Assembly: GCA_964450715.1 (NCBI GenBank)
Contig: CAYVFC010000016.1
Location: 21,967 to 85,966, forward strand
DNA: 64,000 nt
From: CAYVFC01 sp964450715
GTDB lineage: Bacteria > Myxococcota_A > Polyangia > Polyangiales > JAFGIB01
Reading direction: 5' to 3'
Below the pieces are notes generated by a model. It was not told the origin of the DNA and searched no databases. It saw only the letters and a list, made by a program, of their open reading frames with translations. Each line of letters starts with the position of its first letter. Within the stretch, counting starts at the first letter, position 1. Shown in pieces: positions 1 through 8,367 of the stretch. A program made the translations under genes and the position numbers.

Positions 1-4
1 CAGG

Positions 5-105
5 TTTCGGAGCGCGACGGCCCCGGATGCAAGGCGCGACGACGAGAAATATTGGGGATATTTCGAGGAGGAGCAACGCAGCAGACGGGGCCGTCCCGCC
101 CGAAA
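5..105. repeat. Palindromic REP/MITE-like element
   Basis: A perfect 10-bp inverted repeat (GACGGCCCCG at 16-25, CGGGGCCGTC at 86-95) is nested inside a second 6-bp arm pair (TTTCGG at 5-10, CCGAAA at 100-105). Together they can fold a roughly 100-nt transcript or strand into one long interrupted hairpin. No reading frame is preserved in it. It lies just outside the 3' end of the integrase remnant. The window edge may cut off more of the element. The palindrome is directly visible; calling it a dispersed REP or MITE is inference. Confidence 0.5.
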
Positions 106-136
106 GATGGATGAGTTATTTTGTCACGGACGCTTA

Positions 137-270
137 GGGCCCTGTTTGGCCTTATTCTTAATCCATTGGTCGAAGGTTTACTGCGCGCCTGCGGCGCTCC
201 GTAGCCGTCGCTGGAAAGCTCCAGCACGCTGGACCTTTCCAACTCCGGTCGAATCCTTCATGGCCCACCG
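137..270. repeat. Dispersed repeat A, copy 1 (integrase-tail repeat)
   Basis: This 134-bp segment aligns without gaps to 7843-7976, with scattered substitutions. It covers the last codons and stop of the integrase remnant. On the minus strand both copies keep a reading frame ending NLRPMD-stop, with shared WKGPACW and PATATER motifs. It contains a near-palindrome (212-241) whose core CCAGCACGCTGG is identical in both copies. Because only the tail is shared, this looks like a mobile or recombination-prone end rather than a gene duplication. Confidence 0.75.
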
Positions 271-575
271 CACTTACGCTCTTCTCCGTTTGCTCTTGGC
301 CCACTTTGTGGCCCACTTCGAGGCCCACCTCCTGTTCCGTCGAAGTCTCCCAAGCTAGTTCGGGGATGGCTTGGTTCAAGGGGACAAGCTCACCCAGTCC
401 AAGCTCCTCGAAGTTGCGGGCGGTACGCTTGTAGCGGTTGATCATCGCGCTCGACTTGTGCCCCGTCCGGTCCGCGATCCACGACTCACTTCGGCCATCA
501 CAAGCGTAATGGTCACGAACGTCACCCGAAGGTCATGCTGCAGCCGTCGACCACGAAGCTCTGGACGAGCTGTTG
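158..575 (-). pseudogene. Tyrosine recombinase (phage-type integrase), 3' remnant with frameshift
   Basis: Read on the minus strand, one frame gives an HDLR box in LQHDLRVTFVT and a second frame gives ADRTGHKSSAMINRYKR. Those are the box II Arg, the GH box and the catalytic Tyr of tyrosine recombinases. One missing base near 500 explains the frame switch. The following residues (ELGLGELVPLNQAIPEL) match the usual C-terminal tail of XerC/D-like integrases. The N-terminal core-binding domain and first catalytic Arg are absent upstream of about 575. It is therefore an inactive fragment of a former mobile element. Its 3' end overlaps dispersed repeat A. Confidence 0.75.
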
Positions 576-850
576 TTTTCGGTGATTAGTGACGATGAAG
601 CCGATCGGGCATTTCCGGGGCGTTTCGACCCCACCTGATTCCCGGCGCGGTTTTCGATATCAGGCAATGAAACGATGAACCGAGCGCTATCGAAAGTCGG
701 CGCCTCGTCTAAGTCGGCCCAGCGTGACTTTCTAATGAGGAGAGAAGCCGTTGGCTAAGTGTAACACCTCGATATCATGGGGAATATCGCGTGTGCGGCT
801 AAATGTAAATACGATTGACAATTAGCAGAAACCGTGCTCGAGTGAGCAGA

Positions 851-2035
851 ATGATTGAACGAACGCTCCGAAGCGCTCTTCTCGGGCTCGCCGAACGGCA
901 CCCGGTCGTCACGGTCACCGGGCCGCGTCAGTCCGGAAAGACCACGTTATGCCGGGCCGCATTCCCGGACAAACCCTACGTCTCCCTGGAAGACCCGGAA
1001 ACGCGTGCGTTCGCCTTGAACGACCCGCGCGGCCTACTCTCGCAATACAGCGGGGGAGCCGTCTTCGACGAGGTGCAGCGCGCCCCGGAGATGACATCTT
1101 ACCTTCAAGGGATTGTCGATGCCGAACCCGCTCCGGGGCGTTTCATTCTGACCGGTTCACAACATCTCGGCTTGCACGGCCAGGTATCCCAGTCGCTCGC
1201 CGGGCGCACCGCGCTCATCGATCTACTACCCCTGTCGTGGACGGAGGTCCAACGGTTCCCCGAACATCCAGACACACTATTCGAGGCCCTGGTCGCGGGC
1301 GGATATCCCGCCGTATTCGATCGGGGAGTGCCTCCCGGAGAGTGGATCGCTTCTTATGTCCGTACCTACGTCGAACGGGACGTGCGTCAGATAGTAAACG
1401 TAACCGACCTCCTCGCCTTTCAAACCTTCCTCGGGCTGTGCGCCGGCCACGCCGGCAATCTAGTCAATCTCTCCGAGCTGGGCTCTTCGGCCGGGATATC
1501 CCATAATACGGCCCGGGAGTGGCTGTCGGTGCTGGAGGCGGGGTTTATCGTGTTTCGGTTGCCGCCGTTTTTCGCCAACCTCAACAAGCGGTTGGTGAAG
1601 ACTCCGAAACTGTACTTCCACGACACCGGTCTACTCTGCTACCTGCTCGGCGTTCGCGAACCCAAGGAACTGGTACGCCATCCACTTCGAGGAGCTGTTT
1701 TCGAGAACTGGGTGACCACCGAGATCATCAAAGCCCATACCCATCGTGCGACGACGCCGCGTCTGAGTTTTTACCGCGACCGGGCCAAGATGGAAGTCGA
1801 CATGGTACTTGAACGCGTCGATCGAATCGTCGCCATAGAGATCAAATCGGGGCAGACCGTCGCCGAGGATTTCTTCAAGTCGCTGACAGCCTTCGCTCAA
1901 CTAATGCACAACGCCGATGAGTCGCGACCGGTGCAATCCTATCTCGTAACCGGAGGCGATCAGTACCAGGAACGTTCGACAACCACCGTGCTTCCCTGGC
2001 ACGCGGTCGCGGATCGAGACTGGAGCGGTGGATAG
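851..2035 (+). CDS. AAA_14/DUF4143 family ATPase
   Basis: A 394-residue ATPase of the AAA_14 plus DUF4143 architecture. Walker A is GPRQSGKT (residues 24-31), the Walker B-like block is VFDEVQRAP, and LTGSQ follows as sensor I. The C-terminal half carries the DUF4143 pattern with a KVEVD/IEIKSG-like block, here MEVDMVLERV and AIEIKSGQ, which resembles a PD-(D/E)XK nuclease fold. I chose the ATG at 851 over a TTG at 815 because family members usually begin MIER-L. The cellular role of this family is poorly defined; such genes are scattered, often near mobile elements. It converges on the next gene, with about 40 bp between them. Confidence 0.88.
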   Translation: MIERTLRSALLGLAERHPVVTVTGPRQSGKTTLCRAAFPDKPYVSLEDPETRAFALNDPRGLLSQYSGGAVFDEVQRAPEMTSYLQGIVDAEPAPGRFILTGSQHLGLHGQVSQSLAGRTALIDLLPLSWTEVQRFPEHPDTLFEALVAGGYPAVFDRGVPPGEWIASYVRTYVERDVRQIVNVTDLLAFQTFLGLCAGHAGNLVNLSELGSSAGISHNTAREWLSVLEAGFIVFRLPPFFANLNKRLVKTPKLYFHDTGLLCYLLGVREPKELVRHPLRGAVFENWVTTEIIKAHTHRATTPRLSFYRDRAKMEVDMVLERVDRIVAIEIKSGQTVAEDFFKSLTAFAQLMHNADESRPVQSYLVTGGDQYQERSTTTVLPWHAVADRDWSGG

Positions 2036-2074
2036 CCCTGCCGGTTTCCACCGCCGTCAAGGCAGAAAGCGGTT

Positions 2075-3445
2075 CTACTTGAGATGGCTGTTGTGGCCGT
2101 ACTCGAACTCGTCGGTCCGGGTACACAGACCGCAGCTGTCACCCAGCAGCATATCGCGCGCCGCCGGATCGTCGTTCAGCGTGTACTGGAACCAAGCCAG
2201 AGCGGGCTCCCAGACCCGTTCGGGTTGCTCCATGACGGTCAGGTGCCCGGTCATGCCACCGCCGGTGAGCAGAACCTGGTGGTAGTACAGCCAGGCCGCG
2301 GGCTGAGACGCGAGGTTGACCTCGGACGAAAGGGTCATGACGCTCGGGTTGCCGATGTCCCGCTCCCCCGATATCGCCATCACCGGCTTGTTGACCGCCG
2401 CGGCATCGCCGCCGTTCCACAAGATGACGGACTTGATCCGCGGGTCGCTCGAAGCGGCCTGGGTCCCGGAGGCCCCCTGCGAGTGGCCCATCACTCCGAT
2501 CCGGTCCAAGTCGAGCTTCTGGTAGTAGACGCTATCGGGGTCGTCGTTCAGCTCAGCGGCCAGATCCAGCGCGTGAAGTATCTCGATTCCGCTGCCCGTC
2601 CAGCGGCTATTGGCGGCAAAGACGTAGAAGCCATGCGACGCTACCTTGACCAGAAAGGAACCGTACCCGCCGGCCTGGCCGCAGGTGCCGTTACCCCAGG
2701 TGATGACCGGGTACTTCTCACCTTCCCGGGTGCAGGCGGGCCGGAATACGGTGTACAGGGTGAGGTCTTGACCCCTCAGGTCTAGCACGTCGGCGGTCAC
2801 CGACGCGGGTTCCATGAACGCGCCGGCGGCGATGTCGCAGGTCAACTCGCCCGGATTCATTACATTGGCGAAATCTGCTCCCTCGTTCCACTCCACATAC
2901 CCGCCGTACGGACCGGCCAAGAGCTCGGTATTGCCCCAGGTGCTGCCGTCGGTCAGCGGGATGGTCGGAGTGATCATGCTTGAGCAGGCGGTTTCCATCT
3001 CGTCATACATGCACCGTTGCTTCAGCGATGCCATGCACGCGTCGAACTCGGCGTCGCCACTGCCGGCAATACCGGCGTCTACGCTGCCGGCGGTATCAGC
3101 GTCGTCGCTGCTTCCGGCCACGGCGGCCCTACCTGCCGCGCCGGCTTGTCCGCCGGACCCAGCGGCGGACTCGATGCCGCCCGCACCGGCAGCCGGTTGC
3201 GTACTGCCGGCCTCCGCGAACGGTTCGGTCTGGCCCCCTGCACCGGCTGCGACCCCTCCCCCGCCGCCGCCTATACCCACCCACGGGCCCACGCCGGAAC
3301 CGGCAATGCCCTGGAAACCGGCGACGTTGCCGGCGGCGTTCTGGTCGGTACCTGTGCCGTCGCTGCTACACCCGGTCAGGGCGAGTATCGCGAAGAGACC
3401 CACTGCCAGACACCTCGTACGGGAAGATCCTCGACTGCAAATCAT
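2075..3445 (-). CDS. Secreted alpha/beta-hydrolase lipoprotein (paralogue 1)
   Basis: A 456-residue lipoprotein. A signal peptide ends in lipobox LTGC (Cys26), a Gly/Ala/Ser-rich linker runs to about residue 130, and an alpha/beta-hydrolase domain follows. The nucleophile elbow is GHSQG (Ser322); a plausible acid is the Asp in SGERD and a plausible base the His in MTGHLT. Several Cys pairs suggest an oxidising compartment. It resembles the PETase/dienelactone-hydrolase group, so an extracellular esterase is likely, but the substrate is unknown. AAGGAG precedes the ATG. It is closely related to the gene at 6496, which is in opposite orientation, and lies downstream of an AraC-type regulator on the same strand. 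Confidence 0.85.
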   Translation of the reverse strand: MICSRGSSRTRCLAVGLFAILALTGCSSDGTGTDQNAAGNVAGFQGIAGSGVGPWVGIGGGGGGVAAGAGGQTEPFAEAGSTQPAAGAGGIESAAGSGGQAGAAGRAAVAGSSDDADTAGSVDAGIAGSGDAEFDACMASLKQRCMYDEMETACSSMITPTIPLTDGSTWGNTELLAGPYGGYVEWNEGADFANVMNPGELTCDIAAGAFMEPASVTADVLDLRGQDLTLYTVFRPACTREGEKYPVITWGNGTCGQAGGYGSFLVKVASHGFYVFAANSRWTGSGIEILHALDLAAELNDDPDSVYYQKLDLDRIGVMGHSQGASGTQAASSDPRIKSVILWNGGDAAAVNKPVMAISGERDIGNPSVMTLSSEVNLASQPAAWLYYHQVLLTGGGMTGHLTVMEQPERVWEPALAWFQYTLNDDPAARDMLLGDSCGLCTRTDEFEYGHNSHLK

Positions 3446-3686
3446 TTGAAAAACTCCTTGTTGAATCGACCGCGGCAGTCACCCGACACCTCCGAAACAC
3501 CGCCTAGCTTCACGAAAGTCGCCGAGAAGCGAGATGGACGGTTCTCGGAACTGTAGAGGTACCCTCGTTGACTACGTGGAACGAAACCGGATTACCGGAC
3601 AACTCCGCAGGGAGCCAAACCGTTCTCAGATCAGGCCACCGCAGGAAACCGGAGACAGGCCCGACGGCGAGCAATGCCCGGAGGGA

Positions 3687-4724
3687 TCACGAAATGGTTC
3701 GCTCGCCCGGTGTCCTGATCGCCCGTCGATATGCGGCCGGTGTCTCGCCGGTCCAGCGGCGAAACGCTCGCACCAGGTTGGGCACGGTGGAGTAACCCAG
3801 CCTTTCGGTGATTTCCTCCAGCGTGTTTTGCGGCGAGCGCAGCAACAGCAACGCCGCCTCGCGGCGCTCCTGGTCGAGGACGGCGGTAAAGCTGATCTTC
3901 CGGGCGGCCAGCCTTCGCTTCAGCGTTCGCGGCGACATGTGAAGAGCGGCTGCCACTTCCGACAAGGAACGAAACCCATCGGGCCGGGGCAAGACGCGGC
4001 GCACCCGTTCCACTATAGCCTCATCAAAACCGAGTGCCTGAAGCTCCCGCTCGCATTGCGATCGCGCCAGTCGCATCGCGGCCCGATCAGGCATGATCAG
4101 CGGAAGCTCCAGCAACCCGGCGTCGAACAGTAGCCGCGTCGCGGGCTGGTCAAAGCGAATTTCCGGCAGAAGGTGCGCGAACCGGGTGAAATAAGGCGGT
4201 TCCGGCAAGGTCATTTCCGCCGAGCCGTCCACTTTTTCCCCGGTGAGAGCGTTGGACATCTGCCACAGCCCCACCAGCAGGCTCTGGTACACGACCTCCC
4301 GGGCGCTCCCCAGGTCGGTGTTTTCCTCGAGAATCAGCGCGGCGACGGACCCCTCCACCTTCAATCTCAAGCTGAGCGCATTGGTGATGACGGGCGTGAA
4401 TTTTACCACCAGCTCGATCGCCTCCCCGAGCGTGCCGGCGCTCATGGCGGCAAAACCGAGATACCCGTACATCGACGCCCTTTTTTGCAGACCCAGGTAA
4501 AACCCCAGACCGGGCTCACCGGTCAGGGTGCGCGCCCGTTCCATCAGCGCGTTGATGGTCGTGACCCGCAACCGTGCTCCCGGGGCTTCCAGCTCCGACG
4601 CGTCGAGCCCCATCTCCCCCAGCAATTCCTCCGCGGTGATGTGCCAGCGCTTGACCAGCTCGACAAGCTGCAGGGCTTGTGACCCCGGAACCGTGTATTC
4701 CGAATCCGTGGACGAAAGGGCCAT
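3687..4724 (-). CDS. AraC-family transcriptional regulator
   Basis: A 345-residue regulator. Residues about 15-195 match the Arabinose_bd (PF12625) ligand/dimer domain found in OruR/ArgR-like AraC proteins. The C-terminal 95 residues form the double helix-turn-helix; LSEVAAALHMSPRTLKRRL is the first helix pair and LGYSTVPNLVRAFRRWTGETP is the second, with the family signature. GAGG lies just upstream of the ATG. It is transcribed divergently from the VWA lipoprotein (184 bp apart) and heads toward hydrolase paralogue 1. This suggests control of the flanking secreted hydrolases, which is inference from position only. Confidence 0.93.
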   Translation of the reverse strand: MALSSTDSEYTVPGSQALQLVELVKRWHITAEELLGEMGLDASELEAPGARLRVTTINALMERARTLTGEPGLGFYLGLQKRASMYGYLGFAAMSAGTLGEAIELVVKFTPVITNALSLRLKVEGSVAALILEENTDLGSAREVVYQSLLVGLWQMSNALTGEKVDGSAEMTLPEPPYFTRFAHLLPEIRFDQPATRLLFDAGLLELPLIMPDRAAMRLARSQCERELQALGFDEAIVERVRRVLPRPDGFRSLSEVAAALHMSPRTLKRRLAARKISFTAVLDQERREAALLLLRSPQNTLEEITERLGYSTVPNLVRAFRRWTGETPAAYRRAIRTPGERTIS

Positions 4725-4908
4725 ATCGCCTCAGAAGACCACAATTTCGCGCTTCCGTCATCAAAAGGCGAGCGCCGGAGACCGGCGAGAGGCGGGACAG
4801 AGACGGATGAAATCATCTGACCTCCTGGCCCGTTCTGGACGGAGATTGGCACACGCTGCTCCATCCTGAAGCCGCAGATCCGTCCACTTCGCGCTCAGGA
4901 GGTAGTAG

Positions 4909-6249
4909 ATGAATCAAGCCTATCCGGACTATAATCCCGACTCCGGACGAGTCGGTACCCTGCGGCTGGTCATCGCGCTTCTCTGTACCGTGAACGCCTG
5001 CTCGGCCGAGGGAAACGGCAAGAGCAGTAGCGGGATGGGCGGACTGCCGGCCGCTGCTGCCGGCGGTTGGGGCGGGGCCGCCGGTGTGGCCGGCCATGTC
5101 TCCGGCGGAAGCGGTTACGGGGGGGTATGGAACCCGGCGGGCAGCGGAGAAAACTCGATCCTGCCCGGTGAGATAGAGATCAGCGACACCTGCGGATCGA
5201 TCAGTGTGGCAGCCGTACAGGTGGAAGTAGAAAAGGAGGTCGAGGTCGAAGTCGAGATCGTCGAAGCCAGTCCGGTCGCGTTGTACTTCATGCTCGACTT
5301 CTCCGGAAGCATGGACCAGCCCACCCCGTCCATCCAGACCAAGCGAATGCTGGCGCTTGACGCCATCAACTGGTTCGTGAACGACCCGGGCTCGATCGGT
5401 ATCGATCTCGCGCTACAGTACTTCCCCCAGATGATGGGGGACTGCGTGACGGGTGCGGTATACGACACGCCTGCCGTCCCCATGGGACGACTTCCCGATC
5501 ACGCCGCCGCGATATCCGCCTCGCTAGCCGCCGGGGGCACCAGCAACGGGTTCGGGACCCCGATCGAAGGAGCGCTTCGCGGGGCGACGGCGTACTGCGC
5601 GCGCTTCCAGAACGACCCGACGGCTAACCCCGACGGTGAGCAATGCGTGGCGGTTCTGATCACCGACGGCCAGCCGACTTTCTGTGACGGCGTACACGCC
5701 AACCTGGCGCGAATCGCCGCCGACGCCTACGCCAACGACGGGGTGCAGACCTTTGCAGTCGGCATGCTGGGAGCGGATTTCACCCTGCTTGAGCTGATCG
5801 GCCAGGCGGGAAACGGCGACTGCACGCCCGACCCCGGTGACCCTTCCTGGGCCTGCGACGTCAGTACAGGAGGCACCACCTTCATCGACGCGCTGAACCA
5901 GATCCGCAACCTGGTGACGACGCTCGAGACCATCACCGATACCGTGCTCGAGATGCAATCGGTAGCCCTGGAATGCGAGTGGAAACTGCCGCAAGACACA
6001 GAAGACAGCGCCTTCGACCTGGAGCAGGTCAACGTGGAGTTCTCACCGACCGGTCTGCCTGCCGATCGCCAGATATTCGGCTATGTAGAGGATTCGGAGA
6101 ACTGCGGCAGCAACCTGGGATGGAGCTTCGACGATCCCGAGACCCCCACCCGCATCGTCGCCTGCCCGGCGGCCTGCGAGGCCATTCAGGCCGCGCCCGA
6201 CGCCGCGATCGATATCCAGCTGGGCTGTCCCCGCATGCCCATCGACTGA
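4909..6249 (+). CDS. VWA-domain lipoprotein
   Basis: A 446-residue lipoprotein starting at an ATG behind a strong AGGAGGTAG site. The signal peptide ends at lipobox VNAC (Cys31), followed by a Gly-rich linker. A short acidic Val/Glu repeat (about 105-120) leads into a von Willebrand factor A domain whose MIDAS motif is DFSGS (130-134). Further MIDAS-like residues occur in a TP-type loop (SNGFGTPIEGA) and in ITDGQP. The C-terminal part has paired cysteines. VWA domains bind metal and mediate protein contacts; the partner is unknown. It is followed 246 bp later by hydrolase paralogue 2 on the same strand. Confidence 0.9.
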   Translation: MNQAYPDYNPDSGRVGTLRLVIALLCTVNACSAEGNGKSSSGMGGLPAAAAGGWGGAAGVAGHVSGGSGYGGVWNPAGSGENSILPGEIEISDTCGSISVAAVQVEVEKEVEVEVEIVEASPVALYFMLDFSGSMDQPTPSIQTKRMLALDAINWFVNDPGSIGIDLALQYFPQMMGDCVTGAVYDTPAVPMGRLPDHAAAISASLAAGGTSNGFGTPIEGALRGATAYCARFQNDPTANPDGEQCVAVLITDGQPTFCDGVHANLARIAADAYANDGVQTFAVGMLGADFTLLELIGQAGNGDCTPDPGDPSWACDVSTGGTTFIDALNQIRNLVTTLETITDTVLEMQSVALECEWKLPQDTEDSAFDLEQVNVEFSPTGLPADRQIFGYVEDSENCGSNLGWSFDDPETPTRIVACPAACEAIQAAPDAAIDIQLGCPRMPID

Positions 6250-6495
6250 AAACGCTCGTTGTGGTGGCTTACCTGGCGGGCAAATAGACAAAATGGGGGG
6301 GGCGCCGCGCTCCGGAATACTCGGTCCGGGGTTTTGAAACCGCTTCTAGCGGCCCGAAGTGGACAGAGTTTGGCCCCTGACGGCACGACCATGCTCGCGC
6401 GTGACGTCCACTTCAGAAGAAAAACCCTTTGGAGGTTCTTCTCCCTATCCACACTGGAAATGCAAGGGCGGGACCTCGATGCGAGGAGTGTGCTC

Positions 6496-7650
6496 ATGCA
6501 TCGCGTGAATCGATCGGTTAAAATCCTTCGAGCGGCTCTCGGGCTGCTGGCGGCTCTGGAATTGCTGGCCTGCGGCTCGGAGGACGAGATCGCGTCAACA
6601 GACGATGCGGTAACGGCCGCCGACGGTGAATCCGACGAGCAGTCCGGTTTCGAGCAATGTCTCGAGTCGGTAAACGAGACGTGCATGATTGCCGAGATGC
6701 ACAGTCTCGAAGAAATCGAGGCACCCTGTTTCGACATGAAGTTCATATCGATTCCGCTCAGCGATGGCGGCACTCACGGCCCGGTGACCGTACCGGGTGG
6801 ACCTTACGGCGCGATAGTCGACTGGAACGTGGGTACGGATACCGATTTCGTGAATCCGGTCAATTCCCTGGAGCCGGCCTGTCTTCCGTTCGGCATTGAT
6901 ACCTTCGCCGAGCCCGCGGAGGTGACCGACGTGCTGAAGGATACACGTGACCTGGATTATTCCCTCTACACCATTTTTCGGCCGGCCTGCATGAAGGATG
7001 GAGAAAAGTACCCGGTCATTACCTGGGCCAATGGCACCTGTGGGCTGACACACGGATACGCGGCACTGCTCGGCTCCGTCGCCTCGCACGGATTTATCGT
7101 CATCGCCTCCAATTCATCCTGGACCGCCACCCCCCCGACGAACAACGTCCAGTTACGCGCGCTGGACTACGCCGAGGCTCTGAACCAGGATCCCGACAGC
7201 GTCTACTACCAGAAGCTCGACCTGGACCGGACAGGCGCCATGGGCCATTCACAGGGATCGGCGGCGACCGCGGTAGCGGCGGCCGATCCGCGCATCAAGG
7301 CGGTAATTCTGTGGAATGGCGGCGCCTCGAACGACAAGCCCTTTCTGTTTGTCTCGGGTGATCGGGATATGAACGACATTGGGCCGGAAGGTCTCGGGTC
7401 GGCCACGAACGACGCGACCCAACCAGGGGCGTGGCTGTACTATCATCAGGTTCTGGAAACCGGCGGAAACGCTACTGGACACCTCGTGCTGATGGAACAG
7501 CCCGAACGCGTCTGGGAGGTTGCGGTGGCCTGGTGGGAGTACATGTTGAACGGGGACGAAGAGGCCAAAAAGATGTTCACGGGAGACGACTGCGGTCTAT
7601 GCGGGAAACCCGACGAATTCGAGTACGGCCACAACGACTTGCTCGAGTAA
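6496..7650 (+). CDS. Secreted alpha/beta-hydrolase lipoprotein (paralogue 2)
   Basis: A 384-residue lipoprotein; the ATG at 6496 has GAGGAG at the right distance and is followed directly by a signal peptide ending LLAC. The hydrolase domain keeps GHSQG (Ser252), an Asp in SGDRD and a His in ATGHLV. Long blocks such as DPDSVYYQKLDLDR and the C-terminal FEYGHN are shared with the gene at 2075-3445. Unlike that paralogue it has only a short linker instead of the Gly/Ala tract. Probably an extracellular esterase of the PETase/dienelactone-hydrolase superfamily, substrate unknown. It may be expressed with the VWA gene upstream. Confidence 0.86.
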   Translation: MHRVNRSVKILRAALGLLAALELLACGSEDEIASTDDAVTAADGESDEQSGFEQCLESVNETCMIAEMHSLEEIEAPCFDMKFISIPLSDGGTHGPVTVPGGPYGAIVDWNVGTDTDFVNPVNSLEPACLPFGIDTFAEPAEVTDVLKDTRDLDYSLYTIFRPACMKDGEKYPVITWANGTCGLTHGYAALLGSVASHGFIVIASNSSWTATPPTNNVQLRALDYAEALNQDPDSVYYQKLDLDRTGAMGHSQGSAATAVAAADPRIKAVILWNGGASNDKPFLFVSGDRDMNDIGPEGLGSATNDATQPGAWLYYHQVLETGGNATGHLVLMEQPERVWEVAVAWWEYMLNGDEEAKKMFTGDDCGLCGKPDEFEYGHNDLLE

Positions 7651-7797
7651 ACGAATCCGCACCCGGAGACGAAGTCTTGCCGGTGCGCTCGACAGCGCTC
7701 GAACCGTGACGATCGGAGAGACACGTCGTTCGCTCGGCCTGGTTCCGTCCGTTATCGACTGACCAACAACCTGACCAACAGGGCTCGAAATGGCGGG

Positions 7798-7822
7798 TTT
7801 CTGCACGATGAACGTGCAGAAA
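7798..7822. terminator. Perfect 10-bp hairpin downstream of hydrolase gene
   Basis: TTTCTGCACG, a 5-nt loop, then CGTGCAGAAA: a perfect 10-bp stem about 150 nt after the hydrolase stop codon. No clear T-tract follows, so it could be a weak terminator or part of the adjacent repeat region. The 405 nt between 7650 and 8056 hold only this hairpin and repeat A copy 2. Confidence 0.35.
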
Positions 7823-7842
7823 CGGCGGTTTTCGCATCTTTG

Positions 7843-7976
7843 GGGCCCTTTGGGGCCTCATACTTAATCCATCGGTCGAAGGTTTACTCCGCGCCTCCCG
7901 CGCTCCGTGGCCGTCGCCGGAACGCCCCAGCACGCTGGACCTTTCCACCTCCGGTCGAATCTTTCATGGCCCACCG
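7843..7976. repeat. Dispersed repeat A, copy 2
   Basis: Gapless counterpart of 137-270. On the minus strand it retains the tail motifs WKGPACW and PATATER and the terminal NLRPMD-stop of the integrase remnant. The upstream integrase body (GH box, catalytic Tyr) is absent here, so only the tail was copied. The palindromic core CCAGCACGCTGG lies at 7927-7938. Confidence 0.75.
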
Positions 7977-8055
7977 GAGATCGTTGGAGTTTTCGGCCGC
8001 CTCGCCAAGCTCACCGGCCGCTGCGTACGTCGTCCAGGCTCATGCGCGCGATACG

Positions 8056-8367
8056 CTAGATAAATCTCTCGACGGCGCGCGAAGCCTCCTGCTCTCGTTG
8101 GGCGCGGGCTCGGGCCTCAGCGATCCGTTTGCCCCAGGTACGCTCGAAGCGCTCGAGCTCGCCGGCAGCGTCGGGCGGAGTCTGCAGGAAACGCAATGTC
8201 CGCGTCTTCTCGTCGGTCAGCGCCTCGTAGGCCGCTCTCAGGCGACGAAAGCCCTCGGGGTCGATGTGCGGAGGCGTGCGGGACAGAGCGGAGAAGTAGG
8301 CCCTCTTGATCCTGGCCACGTCCAGGGTCGACTCCAGGCCGAGTACGAAATAAGGGTTATCCGGCAT
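8056..8367 (-). CDS. J-domain-like protein lacking the HPD motif
   Basis: A 103-residue protein. The N-terminal part (NPYFVLGLESTLDVARIKRAYF and RRLRAAYEAL) has the helix I-IV pattern of a DnaJ J domain. The HPD tripeptide needed to stimulate Hsp70 is replaced by a TPPHIDPEG loop, so classical DnaK activation is unlikely. The C-terminus is a charged helix. The ATG at 8367 overlaps the upstream stop as TGATG, and GGAGG is correctly spaced, which indicates translational coupling to the broken gene upstream. Role unknown. Confidence 0.7.
   Translation of the reverse strand: MPDNPYFVLGLESTLDVARIKRAYFSALSRTPPHIDPEGFRRLRAAYEALTDEKTRTLRFLQTPPDAAGELERFERTWGKRIAEARARAQREQEASRAVERFI

Noticed and set aside
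240..262. tRNA T-arm-like GGTCGAATCC sequence
   Set aside because: No acceptor stem or anticodon arm can be built around it, and it lies in the coding tail of the integrase remnant.
2814..3449. Ala/Pro-rich plus-strand frames over the hydrolase linker
   Set aside because: They are the complement of the Gly/Ala linker of hydrolase paralogue 1 and lack any independent signal.
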